This document shows positions 26,016 through 38,460 of a DNA stretch of 64,000 bases, in pieces. Each line of letters starts with the position of its first letter. Positions within the stretch are counted from its first letter, which is position 1. The stretch lies in assembly GCA_946406115.1 (NCBI GenBank), contig OX291544.1, positions 21,779,521 through 21,843,520 on the forward strand, in the 5' to 3' direction. Below the pieces are notes generated by a model, which was not told the DNA's origin, ran no database searches, and was given only the letters and a program-made list of their open reading frames with translations. The position numbers were made by a program, and so were the translations under genes. The stretch comes from Apoda limacodes (lineage: Eukaryota; Arthropoda; Insecta; Lepidoptera; Limacodidae).

Positions 26016-26473
26016 TAACAGTGTTGATATTTATGATAACGTGTAACGTTTGAAGATAAAATACAACACTTAAAAACATTATTTTTTTTTTATTTCAGTC
26101 ATCATATCCTCTATATTAAATCTCTATAGTGACTGCGACTCTTTTTTATAATTTGATAAAGATGAATACGCCCAGCTATTTATCATATTGTCATCGCGAC
26201 CTTCCCTATCAATCGTTTTATATATAGTTTTCACATATTTTTACCTAGAAAGTTCGAAAGACCCATCATTGGCATTATCTGATTATCTCACCAACTAGCG
26301 GGTTAAGTAAGCAATTGGAACAGTTTAAATGCACATTTGTCGTCGTAAAGATCTACTTACGTGACTAAAACCACTAAAATAAAACAACTTGGACGCGGTT
26401 CCAAATCTATATAAAATGACCAGTGTAATTTAAAAGCACTGTATACAGCCATAACGTGTCAGTCATCTATCTT

Positions 26474-26893
26474 CTGGGGCCTGATTCTCGGGCCGATAGA
26501 GATAATCTCGAATTCGAGATATGTTTGATTGATTTACTCATGATTTTTGGGTCACAAAATCTCTGTTTCTTCAAAGTCCGTATGATTTCCCATTTTGACT
26601 TTTATGACTCCCCTAAAATATAATAGTATAATAGAGGGGTCAAAAAAAACCCTCTGTCATCTTCTTTTACTCGATGCATGTCGACCGCTAGCGTATGACA
26701 TCTGCCTAAAGAGAGGTTTTAAGAATACGAAAAACTATTTGTCAACGATATCCGCCATGTTTTCGACATACATATAGTTCAAACTAGTCGATCTATCGAC
26801 TAAAACAGTTACCGCGAATAACAAGCCATGAGTAAATTAACTAAAAATATCTGGAATTCGAGATTATCTATCAGCACGAGAATCAAGCCCCTG
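26474..26893. mobile_element. 420-bp TIR element
   Basis: The ends CTGGGGCCTGATTCTCG and CGAGAATCAAGCCCCTG are complementary, and the arms continue for about 68 bp (GATAATCTCGAATTCGAGAT). It ends 172 bp before the first nudC exon. The CAGGGGC-type terminus resembles hAT ends, but flanking 8-mers do not match. Confidence 0.7.
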
Positions 26894-27065
26894 TCCATAA
26901 AAAAACACGCTTCCAAGAAAATGAAAATATTAACCTTAACACAATGCATCCATATAGGTACATACATATTTCATTGAGGACAAGCCACTTAATCATTATA
27001 AATGTTAATATATAAAATATGTAGTTTTGCAAAGTAATATTTATGATGACCATACTTGTTTACAG

Positions 27066-30000
27066 CTTCGAGTACCACTGCGACAAGTGTTGAGACCTCG
27101 CGACCTGAATGTGATCATTAGCAAAAGACATCTAAAGGTCGGAATAAAAAATCAGCCGTTCATCATCGATGGTGAATTGGATAGCGACGTCAAGGTTGAG
27201 GAGTCCACTTGGGTGCTACAGGATGGGCGGAATTTACTTATTAATTTAGAAAAGGTAGGATACGTTTATCTAAAACTATTTCTATAGCTTATTTTTATAC
27301 AACCAAGCCGGCATACAAATTTAAGCCCCGCTTGATGTTAAGCAGTCACCGTAGCCTTTGGACGCTTGCAACGTCAGGTGCTTTGCCGACCCTTTAAAAT
27401 GCTTATCACTCCCTTGAAAAGCCCGAATCCCCTTCTGTAGTCCTTAGAGAAAACATCGGCAGGGAGCTTATTCCACAACCTTCGTATTCTTTAAAATACT
27501 TGTCTTCTGTAGTTCATATAGTTTTAAATACAACCAAGCAAAACATCCAGACCGGCCCTTTTTCTGTAATGAATGGAGTAACTTTACAAGGTTTCATATT
27601 TTAATTGTAGAAATTTCGTACGTATTCACTTCATAAGATCCCATATCAGCCTCATATGTCCGCATTATTGGGGCACGGCTTATCCTCACCGAGGGCGATT
27701 CATAAGATAGCGAATTAAATTTTCTTAGCTACACAATAATATTTAGTTAAGATTTAAAAAAAAAAATTACAATATTCTATTTATAATTTATACAATTATA
27801 AAATTAGATACGTTTGAAAATAGGTGCCCTTCCAGCAGATGCTTGAAACTAATTAAAAAAGTGGCTAGGAGAAAAAGGACGAACGGCAACTCTAAATGAT
27901 GTAGAAGTAGAGGAAATGCTTACTTTTTTCTTAATACATACATAAAATTAGGTAAGGACCTCAACTCATGTTAATAAGGCATGGTCAAAAATTTTAGCTG
28001 CTTTTAATGATCACAGGGATCCACAAAGCACTTCATAATAAAAAAACTGGTTGCCTGTAAAGTCGGTATACGGGCGAAAGTTTTACGTGACAATGATTTT
28101 ATGTCTGTCTCTCTCGCTCTTAGGCGGGCGCGTGCCTCTCACTCGCTCTCATTGTGAGCGCATAACGTGAGCGGAGCGTAACGCAGTTTCTTGAAGTGTC
28201 ACCCGGCAAACCAATTTATAAGACGTTGTCACGTCAAAAACAATTAAGAGGCTACATTATCTGTCTGTAAAAAGTTTTTAAAATGTTTTAATAACTTGTT
28301 GAACATTGTATCCAGGGGGCACTCTTCCCCTCTTAGTTTTAAACCCGCACCCATTTTGTCGGTTTTTTCGTTAATATAAGATATCACATATCTCAAACGC
28401 ACACGTCTCAAATGTTTATATTTTAAGTATAGGTCTCAAAAACCCTAAATTTATGAATTTCATTGTACATACTACTTCTATCATTACGTTAAATAGCGAG
28501 ATAAAAAAACCTAGTTAATTCGCGCAAATTATAAGACATTTATTTTATTTCCCACGAAATGCATTGTAATTTCTGTTTCCTTTGTAGGTGAACAAAATGA
28601 ATTGGTGGAGCAAGCTAGTCACGACAGACCCTGAAATATCTACTAAGAAAATTAATCCAGGTATGAGTTTTTGTATTTTGCTGAGTAAAATCAAGAGACA
28701 TAATATGTCATCTCTGATGATTTGACGAATCTATTTTATTTTCAAATCAAAACTCAAGTATGTACTCATAAATATTAGGAAGACTTAAACTGCGAACTTT
28801 CATACAAAATGAAAATATGGGGCATATTAACCCTACCGTAGGTTTTGGGGTGATTACGGAATACTTTATGATATATGTATATGTATGACTACCTTTTACT
28901 CGCCGTTTTTTAGGATTTCTACGGCAACCCCTTAATTATAGAAAAAAACCGACTCACACTTGACGTGTTCCAGTAGCCTTTGTCCTTCCTCGGGACATCT
29001 ATCCATACTAATTTCATCTAAATTGGTTGTAAAGAGTTAACAGACAGACAAACAGAATTACTTTTGAATTTATAATATGAGTATGGATTTAATTTTGCTG
29101 CAAGAATCATTGAAATCTAAAATGAATTTAATAAACTACTACGGTATCTTTTAAGTAAGATTGAAGGAAAGGTTGACAAAGAATAAATTAGAATCATGCA
29201 CATATTTTTCTTTACTTTGTTTCCGATAAAAAGGAGCATATTTTTAAAAAAATATTTAATTCTGTCTACGCCGACTCGTCTTATGGTCTTCAGCACAGAG
29301 CATTTTAAGTCAGAAATGCAATGTAAGTACGGTGGGCGCGCAACAACTATGAGCAGACGCTCATACTAACCTCAAAGCTGGCAAAAGTCTCATTAAGTTA
29401 ATCGCGAACTTCATCACTTGGTGTCGCTCCGTAAAGATACGTCCTGTCGCATTTCTATTCCAGTATAACGTGTTACTAGACGGTGTGTTAAATGCGTTCT
29501 ATTTAGGTTTTAAACATGTCTCAAATTGATAGTTTCTAAGGTCTAATGCTAATTATCTTTTTACAGAACCATCGAAACTGTCTGATTTGGATGGGGAAAC
29601 GCGAGGTCTGGTTGAAAAGATGATGTACGATCAAAGACAAAAAGAAATGGGTCTGCCTACTAGCGATGAGCAAAAAAAACAAGACGTACTAAAAAAGTGA
29701 GGCAACCATTAATTTTTAATTAGATAATACAACAATAATGGACCGTCACGATACTTAATCAACAAGAATCGATAGAGATATTGTGACGATATTTTTTTGT
29801 TGACGTTGTGAAAATTTGACACTAGTAACACCTACTGTGGTATATTGAATCGAGGTTTAGGCTATTTTCTTAGTAATAAGGATACGACTTAAACCAGACT
29901 TTCCTTAAGAAAAAGTAACAGTGCGCAAGTAACATCACGAAGCACAGCTAGTTTAGGAAATATCTATGGCGACATTTCCTTTTACTTATTCAATTTACTT

Positions 30001-32119
30001 AGCCTATGTCTGCTTTCAATTTTAAACAATTGCTTCGTTTGCGGAACCGGGCTTCCTGACAATTTGTACGATACCACGTGTTGCCAAATATTATTTCCTT
30101 TGAAGTATTGTGTAAAGTTCACCGGACTGAGATAATTTATTATGAAGGACCTTTTTACCTTTTAGTGGAGCTATTTGTTGGATTAAACACATATTTGACC
30201 TTCGCAACACAATAATAGGAATTTTATACATTGGAGCAATGATAGAAATGTTAATGTTCTTTCTATATATTTGTATATTTTTATCTTAACAAAAACGTAA
30301 AAAAGGATACAGCTTCGTCTGGTCCCAAACTAAGGAAAGCTTGTGTTATGGATAACGGAAATAAATAATTTATTTTTGTAAATATATACATATTATACAT
30401 AGAAAACACCCAGTCTCAAGACGAACACAATTAATAAAAGTTGTGTAGTGTGTAGTGTGTGGGAATCAAACCCATGCTCCTGGATATAGGATGTAAAAGA
30501 TACACAATGTCAGTTTAGTGATAATACCAAAAAAAAATTGCGTTAGTGTTAGTAACTGTCTTTGTGTGGGTGGAGAATAGTGTTGTCTGAATACACTATC
30601 GATATTGTGCATTATCGCTATATTTATGCCTGTTATGGTTAGCTGTAAACATTAAAAATGTTTAGGGAATGTTCCCAAGTAAACAAAATACATAAGCAGT
30701 TATATTAAATTAATTTTCGATTTAAGGGGAATCCAAGAACTGAAATATTGTTAAAAGTGGATTGTTTTGGAATTCCAAAGTTGGATTCATGTTGGTTAAC
30801 ACCTGTCTTGTGTAATGCTTCAGATCTAACGCTAGACTAGGCAAAAATAGGCCAAGTGCGTGTCGTATAAAGTTAGGGTTTTGTAGAATGAATATTATTG
30901 CGAATATCTATCACGGTACTCTTACCGTGATTTTTCTTAGACTTTTAGATGATGCGGTTTGAAAGTTAGAGGGACACAAAATTTTTAACTTTGAAAGCCA
31001 ATAACTCGCAGAATATAAATCTTTAAAAGTTTTTCAACAGACTCAAAAGCATTTTTAATGCCCTATTTAATGATACCCTAGACGATGAGGTGTGTGAAAC
31101 AAAAGTTTTCAAACTTCGGTTCAATGTATGGAGACCTACCACTAAAAATATTTTTTAATTATCAAAACATATGTGTATGGCGGTTTGCAAAAGACACATT
31201 TCTGTAAAAAAATTTAGGATCTACCCAAAGACAGTGGAATTATAAGGCTGTGACACGGCCGAACGGACATGACTAATTTATAACGGTTTAGTTTTTGTCA
31301 TTACGGACGGGCTACGGAACCCTTATAGCATGTGCGCTTAAGTAATATTTGTAAGAAACATGATTAAAATTAAATTACTCTGGATGTTGATAAATAATTT
31401 GTTATCAAAAAAAGTAATGTCACAAAATAAGCAAGCCGTTAAGGGCTTCTACTCGAAAAATAATCGACATATTCGTATATGGTTGTCTGGTTCTTTCTCT
31501 CTTGAGCAGCGTTCATCTAATGAGTATATCTCTTTTCCGCGCTGTGTTGTGTTGGTCTTTAGCGTAGCGAAAAAATCCTAGGTCTGTGACTTACCCAGTG
31601 CTCTTGGGACCCGACAAAAAACGAACATTCATAAGAATTTTTTACGCATTTAAACAAAAAATAATTGGAAAGCAAGTATGTTCATAATATTACCAGAAAT
31701 TACGGAAATTTATTAATTCCTACAAGATTTGCGGCAGAATCGCATCTGCTGACTGTTTTTAGGCTTAGGTTTTGTATAGTCTGTCACAATTTGTTGCCTT
31801 ACCTAGTCAGAGGTGTTGTTCAAATGGAATCAAACTTCACGTGAACTAGTGTGGCCTCCAACCAAAATCAAACGACCTGTTTGCTAGCTCTCGTCTTCAC
31901 TCGTTAACCGCCTTAGGGGTCAATTTAAAAATCCTGTCTGATAAGGAACCTCCTTGAGAAATTGAGCAACGTCGGGTGTAGTCAGTTTGTTGATCGGTGG
32001 TCACCTAATGTCTGTATTGTTAGAAATGAGCATAATTACGATAACTCATTATTTCTTTTTTTTTCAGATTCATGGAGCAGCATCCTGAAATGGACTTCTC
32101 GAAGTGTAAATTTAATTAG
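27066..32119 (+). CDS. nudC: nudC, C-terminal exons (nuclear distribution protein C)
   Basis: Four exons join in frame: 27066-27254, 28588-28660, 29567-29696 and 32068-32119 (stop TAG). All junctions have AG/GT borders and phases agree (0, 1, 2), giving 147 residues. The first exon holds most of the CS (p23-like) domain, including [18 protein letters not shown] and VKVEESTW. Later exons carry [51 protein letters not shown] and the terminal MDFSKCKFN, which match NudC of flies and mammals almost word for word. NudC is a cytosolic dynein/LIS1-associated HSP90 co-chaperone needed for nuclear migration and cell division (family knowledge). The N-terminal half (about 170-180 residues, dimerising coiled coil and start of the CS domain) should lie upstream, but I did not find it in 1-27065. 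It may lie beyond the left edge. Identity is near certain; only the 5' extent is open. Confidence 0.95.
27312..27484 (-). mobile_element. LINE 3'-end fragment in the nudC intron
   Basis: The reverse complement reads like the end of the 14.6-16.2 kb LINE: GTGGAATAAGCTCCCTGCCG, AGGACTACAG, GGGTCGGCAA, GCAAGCGTCC and GTGACTGCTTAACATCAAGC. It has several indels and is clearly older. It starts about 60 bp after a nudC donor site. Confidence 0.8.
28905..29090 (+). repeat. Third copy of the same repeat, in a nudC intron
   Basis: GGATTTCTACGGCAACCCCT, AATTTCATCTAAATTGGTTG, TAACAGACAGACAAACAG and TATAATATGAGTATGG follow the same order as the other copies. Confidence 0.5.
30337..30512 (-). mobile_element. 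tRNA-derived SINE in the last nudC intron
   Basis: It shares with the 42445-42640 copy the left end AAGCTTGTGTTATGG, the middle TCTCAAGACGAACA / TGACTCAAGATGAACA, and the box B GGGTTTGATTCCCACAC in reverse complement. The tRNA-like head is more decayed. Confidence 0.65.
30846..31326 (+). repeat. Copy of the 'GGCCAAGTGCGTGTCG' repeat in the last nudC intron
   Basis: It opens TAGGCCAAGTGCGTGTCG and closes GGGCTACGGAACCCTTA, with GGCTGTGACACGGCCGAACG and GACATGAC before the end. Confidence 0.55.
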
Positions 32120-32229
32120 TGAGCCTGTGCTAACAATGTGCTGTTTATTATATACAATTAAGACAAATGTTTATTTTCATTTTAAGGCACTAACACATTA
32201 TGTTTGTGTGTAATTCCACAAGAAGACAC

Positions 32230-32235
32230 AATAAA
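32230..32235 (+). terminator. nudC polyadenylation signal AATAAA
   Basis: A canonical AATAAA lies 110 bp after the nudC stop codon, followed by T-rich sequence. It is the first such hexamer after the stop, so it is the likely 3' end signal. Confidence 0.6.
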
Positions 32236-32616
32236 AATATCAAACTGAATATCTGTATCTTTTATTTATTTTACACATAGTAAATAGAGCGCGCTCCGCG
32301 TCATACTTTTACATGCATATCAAATAGAACCTGGTGAATGGCAGATTCAATAACCTATCAGATAGAATTCTGTAAATTTATCATCGAATAAATTTTTATT
32401 CTATTCCCTACGATTTTCTTTAGGAAGCATGTTCCTGATTTCTAGAGCCTGTTCAGGGTAATAATTTCAGAAAAACGATGCGTTGACGAGATGTGGCTGT
32501 GGACAGAAGACTAGTTTGACACGAATCAGAATCAACCTCGTTCAAAATATTTGTAGGCGCCAAGTTTTATACAAAACCTTTTAAAAACGTCTCCAGGTAC
32601 AATTTTTTTGTACACG

Positions 32617-32885
32617 CGGTGCACCCGCCCAGAGAAGGCAACATTACTCCATATGGGGCCGGACTTGCAACTTGTAAAGCAGCAACCTTTGTCCCGACGT
32701 GAAGTATTGCTGCACACTGTTGAGTACTCCCAAGTTTTTTTTACGCCAGCTTCACCTTATCTTGCAAATGATCTCGAAACTGTACATCGCTGGAGATATC
32801 AACACCAAGGATTAGTGGTCTTTGAGATGAGGAGGTGTGTGTTCTGTAATTGTAGGACCTCAGTGAATGGGGTTTTGTCCCAGTG
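32617..32885 (-). mobile_element. LINE fragment, minus arm of a head-to-head pair
   Basis: Its reverse complement matches roughly 15480-15740 of the LINE (CACTGAGGTCCTACAATTAC, GTACTTCACG-like, GCAAGTCCGGCCCCATATGG, CTGGGCGGGTGCACC). It lies directly before a + strand fragment that covers the same part of the LINE. Confidence 0.8.
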
Positions 32886-32888
32886 CTC

Positions 32889-33455
32889 GAGGGTGCAAAT
32901 GGGTGGCTAGCTTGTTGCCGGCAGACGCATACGAGCCGTAGTTGACGGTAGTTGCTCTAATAGAATGGACATTAATGGTGGTGTCTCACAGGCTCTGCTT
33001 TCTCGTACGCTATTTCTACTGTATATCAATGACATGTTGGACATCAACAACATACATTGCTATGCAGATGACAGTACTTGAGACGCCTATATCACGGGTC
33101 GTTCAAGAATCCCTTGTTCCATTGTGGAGGAAAAACATGGAGAACTTGTGTCTCAAATCGAGACCTCTCGTTCCAAGGGACGAGAAAACTTGGTCCGATT
33201 CAACTACAAAGACACGCGTGTTCACCGCTAAGAAAACCCCATGTTCTGTGATCCCACAATTCCAGAACACTTCCTTCTCCATCTCTAAGAGCATTGGGAT
33301 CTTTGGTGTTGACATCTCCAGCGATGTTCAGTTCTGAGATCATTTGCAAGACATTGTGAAGTTGGGGTCCAAAAAACTTGGTGTACCCAACAGAGCGAAG
33401 CAGTACTTCGCGACGGGGCAAAGGTCCATCTCTGGCCACCCGGACACCAGCTTAG
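32889..33455 (+). mobile_element. LINE fragment, plus arm of a head-to-head pair
   Basis: It matches about 15111-15750 of the LINE, from TGCAAATGGGTGGCTAGC through the YADD motif (CTATGCAGATGACAGT) to ACCCGGACACCAGCTT. It has frameshifts, stop codons and an internal deletion after GGGGCAAAGG, so it is not functional. Confidence 0.85.
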
Positions 33456-33473
33456 TGATTCATCATTCTTGCA

Positions 33474-34480
33474 CTACATTTTAAGTACGCTCTTAATTGA
33501 AGAAAAAATCATCGAAACAGCGCTTGCCTCACCAGCATACAAAGAGTCACCATTCGCACCCGCGAGTTCGAGCTGCTGTGCTTGTTCTTCCGTCCGATCA
33601 GTGGCAGGTGTGGCAGCAATAGCTATTAGCAAGTGCGTTTTGCTCGCATCTACATAGCTGGTTGTTGCCTTCCTCGGATCCAGCCTGGCGCGTTTCGACC
33701 CATCCCTTGGAGACAAGGTATCAGGGCGCTCCCTCTTCGCCTTTGTGGGCGGTACGGGGTGTCCCCTTTGGGACCTCACTTCACTTCACTTTGGGGGGCC
33801 TCAGACGTGGTCCAGTCTAGTCTTCGTGCTGTTCAGTCAGGATCGCGTTAGCCGTCATATTAGGACGGCTTGTCGACTGTGTGGTTCCCGCCCGCCCGTT
33901 GTGGCTGCGTTCCCCACTAAGCACGTCGCAACTGGTCATAGGCAACGAGTCTTACACCCGCAGCGGCATCGGTTAGTTGTTGGGTTGTGTTTTTTGAGCA
34001 CCATCCATGGTGATGACGTCACCTGTTGCGTTGATTGATTCCAGGGGCTGCTGGCTTCACGGAGTTGACATTTGCATTACTGCGTCCGTCTGCTCGACGC
34101 GGTGCAAGCTGCCAGGTGGCGTTCGATGTTATTTGTGCGCTGGGCATAGCATCAGCTAGCCCGTGCAGATTCAGTGCGCAGGTCTGTGAAACTTTGCTCC
34201 CCGTTGGTTGGCTTAGAGGTACTGAAGACGTCCATACTCTGCTCACTATCCCCTCCAGGGATACAGCGGTGGATAAACCTCGCTGTATTGTGTTGGTGGG
34301 CTCTGGTGATGCGATGGTGGCAGTATCTCCACTAGCACTCAGCCGTAATTCACTCAGTGCGGTGGGTGAGATGACCCTCGCGTAATGTGTGAGGACTCCA
34401 CCGAGGAGGAGGGATGGCGCGAAGGTGGGCGCAAATAGTATGACGCGTAGACCAACGGTGGGTGCACTTTGTATGTTCAT
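33474..34480 (-). mobile_element. LINE ORF1 (gag-like) relic
   Basis: The minus strand has two open stretches, 34480-34019 and 33779-33474, much richer in G+C than the surroundings. The second reads KRERPDTLSPRDGSKRARLD, ATTSYVDASKTHLLIAIAAT, ATDRTEEQAQQLE. This is the style of the basic, low-complexity ORF1 proteins of jockey-type LINEs in Lepidoptera. The first stretch is Ser/Thr/Pro-rich. The frame is broken between them. The assignment rests on composition and recall of similar proteins, not on a search. Confidence 0.55.
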
Positions 34481-34699
34481 ACTATACAGTGTGAGTCTTC
34501 ATAAAGTGCGCATATGAAAATGGGTGAAACTAGACCCATTTTAATCGAAAGAAAAAATTACAAAAAAATCTAATTTTTTTTTTAAATATTTTATAGATTT
34601 TTTTTTTATTTTCATTACCTTCTGTTGACTTACTGCAAAGAAATCGTTATAACTTTTGATCCAAGACGTATATCCTGATAAAATAAAAATAGAAAGATT

Positions 34700-34938
34700 T
34701 TACCTACCATTAAAATCCTTATTGTGTTTGTGAGTTTGATGCATTTCCGCCTCAATTCTGTCCATTTCGTGGCGCCACTGTCGCGTACACGTGGTTAAGT
34801 CAAACGAATGCTCCCGCTCACCGTCTACTTACCAGTGTGCACCATTGCTTTTCGTCATTGCGTCTCATCAGGTAGGCCTCAATAGGCCCGGAGAGGACTC
34901 CAGGACCACAATAAGGATTTTAATGGTAGGTATAATCT
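34700..34938. mobile_element. Short TIR element nested at the left arm
   Basis: AGATTTTACCTACCATTAAA..TTATTGTG and its complement CACAATAAGG..TGGTAGGTATAATCT bound about 240 bp. The interior (GGCGCCACTGTCGCGTACAC, CTCCCGCTCACCGTCTACTT) matches the complement of 37430-37560, so it is a short relative of the right end of the 34942-37605 element. Confidence 0.6.
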
Positions 34939-34941
34939 TTC

Positions 34942-37605
34942 TATTGTGGCCCCTACGTCCTCTCCGGGTTGTGAGACGTGTCTGTTATCACCTGGTGAGT
35001 GGTTCAGGTCTGCTTATAAATAAGTGCTTTATTAATGAAAACAAAAAGAATAAGGATTTGTTCATTAAATACCTTTGCAAAACAACTGTATTCTATCACA
35101 AAAAGAACGCAATTCATCATTAATATACACAAAAAAAATTTAGGATTTATTGATTAGATACCTTAATCAAAAACTTATTAAATAATACATCTTAGTCAAA
35201 CTGGTTGAAAATCGTAGACGAAACTACACTACATTAAATACCTTGATCTTTTTAAATTATTTTATTATATTTCTCTTGAATTACCTATTTTAATCCTTTT
35301 TAATATTTTTTTGAAAATTCGAAAATATGGAAAATAAGGAATTCAAATAAAGACATTCACTGCCACAAAAACAAAATAAAACATAAATAGTGATAATATA
35401 TGTAGCCTAGTAGTTTTCTAAAGTGCTAGACTGTAAGCTCAGAGCGTAGACTACGGGCTACAGTGCATGAATACGTTTTAAAAAATCTTCTATGAGTTTG
35501 GCAGGCGATTGAACGGTATGTTGCTTACAGTCTACGCGAAACTACTGAGGGTCAAATTAACATTAATAAAAGCAATAGAAAGTATTTCAATGTTCCAAAT
35601 ATCCAATTGGAACATATGTAACAAATCTAGCTGTGCCGGCTTTTAAAGTCGGCATCCTGTAGTATTTTACATTACATTTTCACACCAACGATACAACGTG
35701 TTCAGTTAATAAATAATGCCTAATTTGACTTTATATCATCAGATGCAAGGGAATTTATACGTAACCAAAACACGATACTCAATTTCATTATCTCTAGCTT
35801 ATTCTTGTCGGTGGGAGGAGTGAATGTAATAAAGAAACCTTACCCGAAAATATTTCCAGAACTTGAAACTAATGGAAAAATCGCTCCAATGCAAAAATAA
35901 ACTGTGCCCAGGTGGAACCGTTTCAATAATTCTGCCGTGCTCGTTCCGTTTTAACGTTCTAAAGCATGAAAATAAAGAAATTACATAACATAAGATGGAA
36001 ATATTATTGATGTATTAAATTTACCATCAACCTCAAGCACGGTGATATGAGTATGAGTATGGACCACTGTAAATCACTAAAGCGACATTTTCTTCCGTCC
36101 AGTTTTTCATTCATTCATTCAAGAGAAGAAACTCTTGTCCCCATATCAGCATGCTTCCAGTTTCGATTGCACGACATTCGACGGGGGATGTCCACCCATT
36201 GTTTATGTTTACTAAGTAATAAATTATTCTGGATTTGTATTGGGTCACAAAAGGCATTTGCGCGTAGGTTTGCTTGCTAGAACGTTCGCTCCCAATATGG
36301 CTTTAAAATCTCAATTAAATACGCCACAGTAACTACGTACCTTAAGTATCGAGGATGATAGAGGAAAGACTTAGGCCAGCTGGTGAGGCTGTCGGTATTG
36401 GTGGTCTTCACACATCACAGGATCATGTGATCTCGCTCGGAGGCAGATAGGTAAATCTCCTGAAAAGTTTCTCGCACAGCGTGTGAAAACAGGTATCATT
36501 TTGGTAGAGGATTTCCTCTGTATTCGACGTTCTTTTAGGGTATTTAAAGTCACAAGGACTAGCAAAAAGTCAATAAGTGTTTATGACAGCAGGTTGCTTG
36601 GTTCCAAGTGTTTTAAGTCAGCTTACACTGATTTTCTGATTGTATAAGGATCTTAAAGTTGTGTTTCGTTCGTCGTTATTGTTCGTTGATTCTGATTCAA
36701 ATGCCAATAATTTTGTCCTTTATTCCACTATCCGGCCATCTTCTCCGGCACTGACCGTATGTTGACTGGCACGACCAATTCACAAAATATGGTCTCGTAA
36801 AACGTAAGATTTTAATTACTCCAATGCAAATTTAAAATTATTCTGCTTTGCCACTCTTTTTTTATCCTATAAAACAGTTCTAAAGTCACAAAAGTAACTA
36901 TTAATAATTGCCCTCGGAATCCTTAGAACGTTTGAAGACCGGTAACTGAAGCTACAGAGTTACTGATAAAATCTGTGAAAGTACTAACCTGAGCTCTCAA
37001 TAGACCAAACCTCGTTTGCCACGTGTTATTCTTGACAAGCACTTTGCTTGTCCGACGGGAGTGTCGGCGCAGTAATTGGAGCGACCGAGCGCTCGCTGTC
37101 GCGCCGCTGTGGCCTGTCGCTAGCTTGACAAGGTTGGCGAGCTAAACTACTGCGATACTGCTGGAACGGGTGCGACGCTAATGTGGCCAGCCCGCATTTG
37201 AGGGATTCGCACTAGCTTCATTGCGGTTGCGGTAGCTTTGAACACGACATTACGCGGGACTCCGCGGATCTCTAGAGAATAGTCTATTGCGAAAGCGACG
37301 CCAAAAGGCTTAACTATTGTCACAGAATCACGGTTACTTAAAATAACACTTTATTCTAAACTAATATCAATATTTTAATTCCGTAACCGATTTTAATTTG
37401 CGAGGCGGTACCGATGCCGACAAATCCAACGACGCAATGACGAAAAGAAATGGTGCACACTGGTAAGTAGACGGTGAGCGGGAGCATTCGTTTGACTTAC
37501 TACGTGTACGCGACAGCGGCGCCACGATATGGACAGAATTGAGGCGGAAATGCATCATGCAACCACGCTCCCTCACAACCCGGAGAGGACGTAGGGGCCA
37601 CAATA
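34942..37605. mobile_element. 2.66-kb element with perfect 34-bp TIRs, no transposase
   Basis: The left end TATTGTGGCCCCTACGTCCT..TTGTGAG (34942-34975) is the exact complement of the right end (37572-37605). The interior is AT-rich with a G+C-rich block at 37000-37330 (holding GAGCGCTC palindrome). No long coding frame is seen, so it is non-autonomous or decayed. Confidence 0.7.
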
Positions 37606-37609
37606 GAAA

Positions 37610-38460
37610 TGATGGTAAATAACAGGGGATACTAATAAAATACACAAAATGCCCAGAAAACGGCAACAAGTAATAAAAAACTATTATATTTTGAGAAAAA
37701 TCTGTATTTTAATTGGTGTTTTTTAATTACTTGATCAATTTCTCCAAAAAATGCCCATATTACAGGTGTTTTTTATTACTTTGTGTTATTCTCCATCGTA
37801 TTACCTTTGTAAAACCAAAAATCCTATGTCTATCCCTATCACAATGTTTGCAATGAGCGTTTAAACTAAGTCGCTCTGGGCGCGCCATACAACGCTTCGT
37901 TGCTAAGAGTGGCTCTAGATTTAGAATCAAAATAAGCATTGTAATTAATCAAAGATACTTAAAATCCAATAATAACATTAGTACAAACTCCCGAAATTTA
38001 CACATGTGGTGCTCCAAGAGTGAGAACCCGAAGTTGAAAAGAGCTTCCACCCTTCAGGTAAAATTTTCTGTGAACGTATGGACACCTCTTATTTTACTAC
38101 CAAGAACTTTAACGGCGCAACGATTTTTAGAACTTTAACGAGATGAACTGCCGATACATGTGTAAATTTCGGCAATTTGTTAGTACAACAGTTAGTTATT
38201 AGATTTTAAGTATTTTTGTTTAAATACAATGCTTATTTTAATTCTAAATCTTTTGTTTTATTTCTTATTAAACTCGTTCTTACCACCATAACAAATCTAG
38301 AGCCACTCTTAGCAACGAAGCGTTGTATGGCGCGCTCAGAGCGACTCAGATTTTTCTCAAAATGTAATAGTTTATTATTACTTGTTGCCGTTTTCTGGGC
38401 ATTTTGTGTATTTTATTAGTATCCCCTGTTATTTACAACCATTTCTGTTTTTATTTTATC
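37610..38460. repeat. 0.85-kb palindrome
   Basis: The arms start AAATAACAGGGGATACTAAT and end ATTAGTATCCCCTGTTATTT. Shared inner blocks are CCAGAAAACGGCAACAAGTA, CCATACAACGCTTCGTTGCT and GGCTCTAGATTT. The left arm has an extra 160 bp (37706-37868), the right arm about 35 bp. The centre (38020-38150) is unpaired. Confidence 0.85.

Noticed and set aside
36990..37330. G+C-rich block as a CpG-island promoter
   Set aside because: It lies inside a TIR element with no adjacent gene start, so mobile DNA explains it better.
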